Of a stretch of DNA of 5,237 nt, positions 1-5,237 are shown piece after piece (positions within the stretch are counted from its first letter, which is position 1; the number at the start of each line of letters is the position of its first letter). The notes beneath the pieces were generated by a model. It saw only the letters and a program-made list of their open reading frames with translations, did no database searches and had not been told where the DNA came from. Source of the stretch: Clostridiales bacterium (GTDB lineage Bacteria > Bacillota > Clostridia > Clostridiales > Caloramatoraceae); NCBI GenBank assembly GCA_026416355.1, contig JAOAFH010000139.1, forward strand, positions 1-5,237, given 5' to 3'. Both the position numbers and the translations under genes were made by a program.

Positions 1-9
1 TTGGACATT

Positions 10-74
10 AAAAAAGCCTCCTTTGTGTTTAGTTTCTACTCAAAACTATTAAAACACAAAGGGGCTTATTTTTT
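10..74. terminator. Probable bidirectional rho-independent terminator
   Basis: Arms at 14-30 and 52-67 pair over about 16 base pairs with one bulged base (T19), including the GCC/GGC base of the stem. The loop holds a further 5-bp pairing (31-35 with 43-47). Read rightward, the stem is followed by TTATTTTTT; read leftward, it is followed by six T (complement of 10-15). It would therefore serve the minus-strand BI-1 gene, whose stop lies about 100 bases away, and also a possible rightward gene beyond the left edge. The 95 bases between it and the BI-1 stop show nothing I can assign. Confidence 0.85.
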
Positions 75-170
75 AAGTTTTAATTATTTCCAATGGTGAT
101 TGTCAACAAGTAGTTTTTACTTTGATGCAACACTAGAACCATTAAGTACCTGTTTAAATTAAAACTATAA

Positions 171-851
171 TTATTTTTTCTTTCCTATAAATTTTAATAT
201 CCTTAAGAAAATATTTATAAAGTCTAAGTATAATGTTAGTGCTCCTATTATTGCAAACTTATCAACTAGATACTCATCAATTTCATATGCCTCATAATGA
301 ATTTTCTTTAACTTTTGCATATCGTATGCAGTAAGAATTATAAATGTTACTAAACCTACAATACTTAACATTATATCAACTGAGTCTAGCCCTAAAAACA
401 TATTTAATATACTTATTACAATTATTCCAAACAGTGTCATCAATGCTAATCTTCCTACAATACCTAAATCCCTTTTTGTAACAATTCCAACAAGACCTGC
501 ACTAACAAAAGTAACTGATGATATTAAAAATGCCATAAATATCGATGATTCTGTATAAACTAAAAATATTGCACTAAATGTAATTCCGTTTAAAAAAGAA
601 TATAGTAAAAATCCAAATTTTGCTGCTGTAACTGTCATTGAATCAATTCTGCTACTTAGAACAGAAACAATAATACTCTCAAAAATAATCAATCCTAAAA
701 ACACAAAATTAGAACTATAAATTAGATTTTGTAGTGATTCTGTTGCATATGTAAAATATGCAGTTAAAAATGTTACAAATAAACCAACCCCCATATAAGT
801 AATTACTTTAGAAATAAAATCCTCTCTACTTCTTTCTAAAGATTTTTCCAC
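171..851 (-). CDS. BI-1/YccA (YetJ/YbhL-like) family integral membrane protein
   Basis: This 226-residue protein belongs to the Bax inhibitor-1 family (UPF0005), inner-membrane proteins whose Bacillus member YetJ is a pH-sensitive calcium leak channel. The sequence shows about seven hydrophobic segments (roughly residues 16-34, 48-66, 75-98, 103-125, 131-153, 157-177 and 197-219), a basic C-terminal tail, and the family hallmarks TAYDMQKLK (174-182) and GALTLYLDFINIFL (203-216). Asp177 and Asp210 match by motif the aspartate pair that gates YetJ. Length is normal for the family and there is no signal peptide. The start is GTG, chosen because AGGGGA lies about 9 bases upstream (861-866 on the plus strand) and because the charged N-terminus MEKSLERSREDF is typical. 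It is transcribed alone, divergently from the sugar operon. The physiological role in this organism cannot be told from sequence. Confidence 0.93.
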   Translation of the reverse strand: MEKSLERSREDFISKVITYMGVGLFVTFLTAYFTYATESLQNLIYSSNFVFLGLIIFESIIVSVLSSRIDSMTVTAAKFGFLLYSFLNGITFSAIFLVYTESSIFMAFLISSVTFVSAGLVGIVTKRDLGIVGRLALMTLFGIIVISILNMFLGLDSVDIMLSIVGLVTFIILTAYDMQKLKKIHYEAYEIDEYLVDKFAIIGALTLYLDFINIFLRILKFIGKKK

Positions 852-880
852 TATATCACTTCCCCTAGCATTTTTAGTTA

Positions 881-909
881 ATTTTATATCAACATTTTAA
901 ATAAGTCAA
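881..909 (-). promoter_or_regulatory. Sigma-A-type promoter for the BI-1 gene
   Basis: On the minus strand TTGACT (plus 904-909) is followed after 17 bases by TAAAAT (plus 881-886). Transcription would begin near 874, leaving a leader of about 23 bases that contains the AGGGGA ribosome site. This is close to the consensus spacing and hexamers and lies directly upstream of the gene. No operator-like repeat overlaps it. Its -35 box is about 45 bases from the -35 box of the divergent rightward promoter. Confidence 0.7.
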
Positions 910-954
910 TTAAAAATTGGTAAAATTTATATTTTGTTTAATTAGTAAATTTTC

Positions 955-983
955 TTGTGAAAACTAAGTTGGTATTATATAAT
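955..983 (+). promoter_or_regulatory. Sigma-A-type promoter of the malZ-like/lacI/amylase operon
   Basis: TTGTGA (955-960), a 17-base spacer and a perfect TATAAT (978-983) form a good vegetative promoter with a predicted start of transcription near 990. The leader to the ATG at 1032 is about 42 bases. A GTG at 957-959 that would open a longer reading frame lies inside the -35 box, so it cannot be the translation start on this transcript. The palindrome at 992-1007 begins nine bases after the -10 box, placing the promoter under likely repressor control. Confidence 0.78.
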
Positions 984-991
984 ATTTTTAA

Positions 992-1007
992 TGTTAACCG
1001 GTTAACA
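992..1007. promoter_or_regulatory. Perfect 16-bp palindromic operator, LacI-family type
   Basis: TGTTAACCGGTTAACA is identical to its own reverse complement. It has a central CG step, which LacI-family proteins open by inserting the hinge-helix leucine. It covers about +2 to +18 relative to the predicted transcription start, where a bound protein would block initiation or early elongation. The LacI-family gene at 2940-3977 in the same operon is the natural candidate to bind it. I found no second copy in the window. The family shape is seen directly; which protein binds is inference. Confidence 0.8.
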
Positions 1008-1019
1008 AAACTTTTTAAA

Positions 1020-1024
1020 AGGAG
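1020..1024 (+). promoter_or_regulatory. Ribosome binding site that fixes the malZ-like start
   Basis: AGGAG lies seven bases before the ATG at 1032. It decides the start in favour of this ATG over the in-frame GTG at 957, which has no ribosome site and overlaps the promoter. Confidence 0.88.
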
Positions 1025-1031
1025 AATAAAG

Positions 1032-2930
1032 ATGAATTGGACTCAAAGCATATATTCAGATGGTTCAAAAGAATTTTTAAGTAATCCTAATCCTAAACTT
1101 GGCGAGACAGTTGAAATCAGCTTAAGGGTATTTAAAGATGCTCCAATAAAAGCTGTATTTTTAAGATATCTTCCAAATGGTGAACACCACATGATTGAAA
1201 TGAAAAGAACGAAGGAAGATGAAATATTTGCCTATTATATTACACCATTAAAAATAAGCGAAAAAATTATAAATTATCGATTTATGATTGCAACTGAAGA
1301 TGATGTATATTATTACAATCAACTTGATGTTACAAACTACGATCCAAATGAACATTACGATTTCAAAATAATTGCAGACTATGAAAATCCTCAATGGGTT
1401 CGAGACTGTGTGTTTTATCAAATATTCCCTGATCGTTTTTATAACGGAAATCCAGATAATGATGTTAAAAATGGAGAGTATTGTTTAGATGGTTACCCTA
1501 CCTCAAAACAACCATGGGGTAAAAAACCAGTAGAATATGCCGAAGGCCACTGTTTAGATTTTTATGGAGGCGATTTAGAAGGAATAAAGAAAAAAATTCC
1601 ATATTTAAAAAAGCTAGGTATAAATGCTGTATATATAAATCCAATTTTTTGGGCTCCTTCCCATCATAAATATGATTGTATAGATTATTTCCAAGTTGAT
1701 CCACACTTTGGTGGGAATGAAGCCCTAAAGGAATTGGTGGAAGAGCTTCATAAAAATGATATTAAAATTATATTAGATATATCCGTAAACCATACTGGTT
1801 CTGGGCATAAATGGTTTAACAAAGAGGGTTTTTTTGATAAATCTCAAGGTGCATATAATAATGAAGATGCAATAGAACGCCAATATTATTATTTTGATGA
1901 AAACGGAGACTATTTCAGATGGATGGGTGTAGATACACTTCCTAGCTTAGATTATCGTTCACAAAAACTTAGAGACATTATATATAGAAAACCTGATTCT
2001 GTTCTTCAAACTTGGCTAAAACCTCCCTATAACATTGATGGTTGGAGACTTGATGTAGCAAATAACATGGCAAGAAGAGATGAAATTGATGTATCAAATG
2101 AAGTTTGGATTGAACTTAGACATAACTTAAAATCAGTTAAACAGGATATGTACTTATTAGCAGAGCATTGGGCTGACACTTCAAAATATTTGCAAGGTAA
2201 TAAATGGGATGCAGCAATGAACTATTATGGTTTTCAAAGGCCTGTAAGAGATTTTATTGGAGATATTGATGTTTATTTAACTAGAACACAAATACCATTA
2301 AAAAGTAAACATAAAGATGCTGTAAAGCTTTCAAAACAATTTACTCAACATCTTGCACAACTACCATATCAAGTTAAAATGAATCAATTTAATTTGCTTG
2401 ATAGCCATGATGTTCACAGACTTCACATAATGCCTCAAATTGATTTTGAAAGTTACCGCAATGCGGTAATGATGCTGTTTACCTATCCTGGTGTCCCATC
2501 TATCTACTATGGTGATGAAGTTGGAATAGATGGTGATTTAAGATATGGAGAAGGTTGTAGATATTGCATGCCATGGGACGAAGAAAAATGGAACAAAAAT
2601 CACTACAACCTATATAAAACATTAGCTCATCTTCGTACTAAAGAAGATGTACTTAAAAATGGTGGATTTAAAATCCTATATGCCGATGGTGGAATTATTG
2701 CCTATGCAAGATTCAACAATGATAAGGCATTTATTACATTAGTTTCAATGGAAGATAGCGATAGAGAAATTTCCATAAACGGAAAACTAATTGGTATAAC
2801 TGAAAATAGCAAAATAGAAGAAATATTTAAAGAAAACAATGCAACAATATTAAAGGATGGAATAATTAATTTAAAAGTTAATAAAAATAAAGCCTATTTA
2901 TACAAAATAATTTTAAAACCAATAAATTAG
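1032..2930 (+). CDS. malZ: MalZ-like maltodextrin glucosidase (GH13, cytoplasmic)
   Basis: The 632-residue product is a GH13 alpha-glycosidase predicted to release glucose from short maltodextrins in the cytoplasm; it has no signal peptide. Residues 1 to about 120 form a beta-rich N-terminal domain, as in MalZ and neopullulanase-type enzymes. The barrel begins near FYQIFPDRF (128-136). Conserved regions are DISVNH (249-254), GWRLDV with nucleophile Asp341, LLAEHW with acid/base Glu378, and LLDSHD with stabiliser Asp460, so the catalytic triad is intact. Stretches such as FYGGDLEGI, YLKKLGINAVYINPIF, KWDAAMNYYGF and PGVPSIYYGDEVG track E. coli MalZ (about 605 residues) more closely than cyclomaltodextrinase, suggesting subfamily GH13_21. 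A small C-terminal beta domain follows about residue 540. Neopullulanase or cyclomaltodextrinase activity remains possible. It is first in the operon; its TAG stop overlaps the next gene's ribosome site. Confidence 0.9.
   Translation: MNWTQSIYSDGSKEFLSNPNPKLGETVEISLRVFKDAPIKAVFLRYLPNGEHHMIEMKRTKEDEIFAYYITPLKISEKIINYRFMIATEDDVYYYNQLDVTNYDPNEHYDFKIIADYENPQWVRDCVFYQIFPDRFYNGNPDNDVKNGEYCLDGYPTSKQPWGKKPVEYAEGHCLDFYGGDLEGIKKKIPYLKKLGINAVYINPIFWAPSHHKYDCIDYFQVDPHFGGNEALKELVEELHKNDIKIILDISVNHTGSGHKWFNKEGFFDKSQGAYNNEDAIERQYYYFDENGDYFRWMGVDTLPSLDYRSQKLRDIIYRKPDSVLQTWLKPPYNIDGWRLDVANNMARRDEIDVSNEVWIELRHNLKSVKQDMYLLAEHWADTSKYLQGNKWDAAMNYYGFQRPVRDFIGDIDVYLTRTQIPLKSKHKDAVKLSKQFTQHLAQLPYQVKMNQFNLLDSHDVHRLHIMPQIDFESYRNAVMMLFTYPGVPSIYYGDEVGIDGDLRYGEGCRYCMPWDEEKWNKNHYNLYKTLAHLRTKEDVLKNGGFKILYADGGIIAYARFNNDKAFITLVSMEDSDREISINGKLIGITENSKIEEIFKENNATILKDGIINLKVNKNKAYLYKIILKPIN
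2453..2469 (+). repeat. GC-rich perfect hairpin inside the malZ-like coding region
   Basis: TTACCGC (2453-2459), a loop AAT and GCGGTAA (2463-2469) form a 7-bp perfect stem; taken as DNA it is a 17-bp inverted repeat around one central A. It encodes Tyr-Arg-Asn-Ala-Val at residues 475-479 using CGC and GCG, the latter being the only GCG alanine codon I see in this gene. No T-run follows, so it is not an intrinsic terminator. A function is not established; chance is possible. Confidence 0.45.
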
Positions 2931-2934
2931 GTGA
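2929..2934 (+). promoter_or_regulatory. Ribosome binding site of the LacI-family gene, overlapping the upstream stop
   Basis: AGGTGA begins on the second base of the malZ-like TAG stop (2928-2930) and sits five bases before ATG 2940. The in-frame GTG at 2931 is part of this Shine-Dalgarno site and so is not a credible start. The overlap with the stop codon suggests that translation of the two genes is coupled. Confidence 0.85.
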
Positions 2935-2939
2935 TAAAT

Positions 2940-3977
2940 ATGAAAAAGAAAATAACAATTAGAGATATAGCAAAACGAGCCAATGTTTCTGTTGCAACTG
3001 TTTCTAATGTAATTAATAATATTAATAAAGTTTCCGATGAAACTAGAGAAAAGATTTTAAAAATAATTGAGGAGTTAGAATATCAACCAGACTTTACAGC
3101 AAGAAGTCTATCAAATAGAAAATCTAATTTGATAGGCATTATGCTTCCCTTAATTGAAGAAGACTCTAATCAAAGTACATTGCTTCGAGATAATCCATTT
3201 TACAGCGAATTTATAAGTGGGGTTGAATATGAAGCAAGAAAACGTGGCTATGATGTTTTGATTACAGGAATAGCAAAAAATCAAAGTTGTAAAGAATGGG
3301 TTGACAAAAGAAACCTAGATGGATTGATTTTTCTCGGAATATATCCTGATATATTATATCAAGAAATGCAAAAATTAAATATCCCTATTGTCTTAATAGA
3401 TTCTGATAAAGCACATACCTATGGATTTTATAATATATCAATTGATGATGTATTAGGTGGATATATAGCTACTAAGCATTTACTTTCACTAGGTCATACA
3501 AAAATAGCTTTAGCAACAGGAAGTCTTGAGGATAGCAGTGTAAACTACAATAGATATATTGGCTATAAAAAAGCACTACAAGAACACAACATTGACGTAT
3601 CGGATGATTTAGTTTTTGTAGATAATATATCCTTTGATGGTGGTTATAAATTAGGAAACGAAATTCTAAAAAGCAATAAAAATATAACTGCTATTTTTTC
3701 TGTTGCAGACATTGTTGCCTATGGAATAATGAAGTGTTTCCATGATAATAAAATAAAAATTCCTGATGATTATTCTATTGTTGGCTTTGATAATTTAAAA
3801 GTTGGTGAATTTGTATATCCTCCACTTACTACAATTAATCAGAATATATTCCAAAAAGGAATAGTTGCAGTAGATACAATAATAAACCACATTGAAAATG
3901 AAGAAGTTTTTAATAAAAATATAGAGTTACCAATTGAACTTGTTGTTAAAAATTCAACTAAAAAGGTAGATATATAA
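2940..3977 (+). CDS. LacI/GalR-family transcriptional regulator, probably of maltodextrin use
   Basis: The 345-residue protein has the full LacI-family layout: an N-terminal helix-turn-helix (ITIRDIAKRANVSVATVSNV, residues 5-24), a hinge helix with ARSL (54-57) whose leucine would insert into a central CG of the operator, and a periplasmic-binding-protein-like sugar and dimer domain from about residue 63. Family marks in that domain include DGLIFLG (127-133), LGHTKIA (184-190), NRYIGYKKAL (204-213, with the usual effector-binding Arg205), VGFDN (281-285, Asp284) and PPLTTINQ (294-301). Length is typical and nothing appears broken. Lying between two alpha-glucan hydrolase genes and within the same transcript as the palindrome at 992-1007, it most likely represses its own operon until maltose or a maltodextrin binds. 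MalR-like function is inference; the effector cannot be read from sequence. Confidence 0.93.
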   Translation: MKKKITIRDIAKRANVSVATVSNVINNINKVSDETREKILKIIEELEYQPDFTARSLSNRKSNLIGIMLPLIEEDSNQSTLLRDNPFYSEFISGVEYEARKRGYDVLITGIAKNQSCKEWVDKRNLDGLIFLGIYPDILYQEMQKLNIPIVLIDSDKAHTYGFYNISIDDVLGGYIATKHLLSLGHTKIALATGSLEDSSVNYNRYIGYKKALQEHNIDVSDDLVFVDNISFDGGYKLGNEILKSNKNITAIFSVADIVAYGIMKCFHDNKIKIPDDYSIVGFDNLKVGEFVYPPLTTINQNIFQKGIVAVDTIINHIENEEVFNKNIELPIELVVKNSTKKVDI

Positions 3978-4017
3978 AATTTAATTTAATAAGTTTATTA
4001 TAATAAGGGGGATAAAA

Positions 4018-5237
4018 ATGAAAAAACGTATTTCACTTTTACTAATCTTACTAATTACAATTTCAAGTCTTTTAGGGTGCAGCTTAAAAACTAGTAAAAC
4101 AGAAACAAAACAAGCTCTCATTAGAGAACCAGAATGGATTAAAAACTCTGTTATCTATGAAGTTAATGTTAGACAGTATACAAAAGAAGGTACATTTAAA
4201 GCCTTTAAAGAGCATCTTCCAAGGCTTAAGGAAATGGGTGCTACCGTACTTTGGTTTATGCCTATTTATCCAATATCAGAAAAAGAAAGAAAAGGTACAC
4301 TAGGTTCATACTACTCTATTAAAGACTATAAAGCTATCAATCCTGAGTTTGGTTCATTTGAGGAATTTAAAGACTTAGTTGATGAATGTCATAAGATGGG
4401 TTTTAAAGTTATATTAGACTGGGTTGCAAATCATACTGGCTGGGACCATGTTTGGATGAAAAACAAGAATTGGTATGCACAAGATAGCAATGGTAACATC
4501 ATTATTCCACCAGGGACTGACTGGACTGACGTTGCAGAACTAAACTATGACAATCAAGATATGAGAAAAGCAATGATTGATGCAATGGCATTTTGGGTGA
4601 AGGAAGCTAACATAGATGGGTTTAGATGTGATGTAGCAGGACAAGTACCATTAGATTTTTGGGAAACAGCAAGACAGGAAGTAGAAAAAATAAAGCCTAT
4701 TTATATGCTTGCAGAAGATGAAGGAAATAGAGATTATTTAAATAAAGCATTTAATAGCAACTACAACTGGCGACTTTTAAGTCTTATGGATAAGATAGCC
4801 AGTGGTCAAGCTGATGCCTTTGGTATAAGACGTTTTGCAGAAAACTTTGATAAGCTATATCCAAACTCAAGCTATCCTATGAATTTTACTACAAACCATG
4901 ATGAAAACTCATGGAATGGAACAGAGTATGAAAGACTAAAGGATGCTGTTGATGTAATGTCAGTATTAACTTTTACACTTCCAGGAATACCACTAATATA
5001 TTCTGGACAAGAGGCAGCACTTAATAAACGACTTGAGTTTTTTGAAAAGGATGAAATAAATTGGAATGGATATCCAAAACAAAATTTCTACAAAGACTTA
5101 ATAAGATTAAAAAAAGAAAACCAAGCTCTATGGAATGGAGAACATGGTGGTAATATTAAGTTCTTTGATATAAAAAACGACAACGTACTTGCATTTGTTC
5201 GCGAAAAGAACGGTAATAGGGTTATTGTAATTATGAA
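4018..5237 (+). CDS. GH13 alpha-amylase-family lipoprotein (3' end beyond window)
   Basis: The first 406 codons are present and the frame is still open at the window edge. ATG 4018 follows a strong site, AAGGGGGA (4005-4012). Residues 1-21 are a lipoprotein signal: MKKR, a hydrophobic core, then LLGC with Cys21 as the predicted lipidated residue, so the enzyme should be anchored on the outer face of the membrane. The GH13 barrel starts near SVIYEVNVRQYT (44-55). Region I is DWVANHT (134-140), region II GFRCDVAG with nucleophile Asp205, region III LAEDEG with acid/base Glu233, and region IV TTNHDENSW with stabiliser Asp295. The B domain is short, about 36 residues between HTG and the LNYDN motif. 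It probably cuts starch-like alpha-glucans outside the cell; transglycosylase or cyclomaltodextrinase activity is possible. It lies 40 bases after the regulator with no terminator between, so it should share the operon. Confidence 0.9.
   Translation, partial: MKKRISLLLILLITISSLLGCSLKTSKTETKQALIREPEWIKNSVIYEVNVRQYTKEGTFKAFKEHLPRLKEMGATVLWFMPIYPISEKERKGTLGSYYSIKDYKAINPEFGSFEEFKDLVDECHKMGFKVILDWVANHTGWDHVWMKNKNWYAQDSNGNIIIPPGTDWTDVAELNYDNQDMRKAMIDAMAFWVKEANIDGFRCDVAGQVPLDFWETARQEVEKIKPIYMLAEDEGNRDYLNKAFNSNYNWRLLSLMDKIASGQADAFGIRRFAENFDKLYPNSSYPMNFTTNHDENSWNGTEYERLKDAVDVMSVLTFTLPGIPLIYSGQEAALNKRLEFFEKDEINWNGYPKQNFYKDLIRLKKENQALWNGEHGGNIKFFDIKNDNVLAFVREKNGNRVIVIM

Noticed and set aside
76..170. 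Possible small gene or RNA between the terminator and the BI-1 stop
   Set aside because: I found no ribosome site with an open frame, no stable stem and no tRNA-like features in this short AT-rich stretch.
316..330. Inverted repeat TGCATA-TCG-TATGCA inside the BI-1 gene
   Set aside because: It encodes the conserved family motif AYDMQ on the minus strand, so the repeat follows from protein constraint and codon bias, and the stem is weak.
992..1007. Palindrome as a CcpA cre site
   Set aside because: The 14-bp cre pattern (TG at the left end, CA at the right, seven bases each side of the central CG) does not fit: the TG and CA here are one base too far out on each side. A site for the local LacI-family protein is more likely.
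957..1031. In-frame GTG at 957 giving 25 extra N-terminal residues to the glucosidase
   Set aside because: It lies inside the predicted -35 box and upstream of the transcription start, has no ribosome site, and the extra basic residues match nothing in the family; ATG 1032 has a proper AGGAG site.
1498..1704. Minus-strand open frame of 68 codons
   Set aside because: It lies wholly within the conserved barrel of the MalZ-like gene on the opposite strand, has no recognisable motif, and is best seen as a shadow of the true gene.
3995..4006. AT-only palindrome TTATTATAATAA with a TATAAT-like hexamer before the amylase gene, as a promoter or operator
   Set aside because: Transcription from it would start at or after the ribosome site, and no -35 box is evident; AT-only palindromes are expected by chance at this composition.

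Overview
The window is AT-rich DNA (roughly 30% G+C by eye), with strong G-rich Shine-Dalgarno sites, sigma-A-like promoters and AAA/ATA/TTA-dominated codon use. This fits a low-GC Firmicute, most likely a clostridial or related anaerobe; I cannot name a genus. TGA is not read as tryptophan in any of the genes, which argues against a mycoplasma-type code. Nothing points to a phage, transposon, CRISPR array or RNA gene.

Layout. At the left edge, 10-74 forms a long hairpin with T-runs on both sides, a probable bidirectional terminator. I see nothing further in 75-170. A minus-strand gene (171-851) encodes a seven-helix BI-1/YetJ-family membrane protein, with its own promoter at 881-909. The 852-1031 intergenic region is divergent: it also holds a rightward promoter (955-983) and, just after its -10 box, a perfect 16-bp palindrome with a central CG (992-1007), the expected shape of a LacI-family operator. 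Rightward from there run three tightly spaced genes: a cytoplasmic MalZ-like GH13 maltodextrin glucosidase (1032-2930), a LacI-family repressor (2940-3977) and a GH13 alpha-amylase-type lipoprotein that leaves the window at 5237.

How it fits together (inference). The three rightward genes look like one maltodextrin/starch utilisation operon. The lipoprotein would cut alpha-glucans outside the membrane, an importer not present here would bring in oligosaccharides, and the MalZ-like enzyme would finish them inside. The repressor, second in the operon, would sit on the palindrome and control its own transcript in response to a sugar. The BI-1 gene seems unrelated in function and only shares the intergenic region.

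The parts are familiar families and I see no clearly new system. The most useful points are the operator/promoter arrangement, the corrected start codons, the lipoprotein amylase gene cut by the window end, and a small GC-rich hairpin inside the malZ-like gene.
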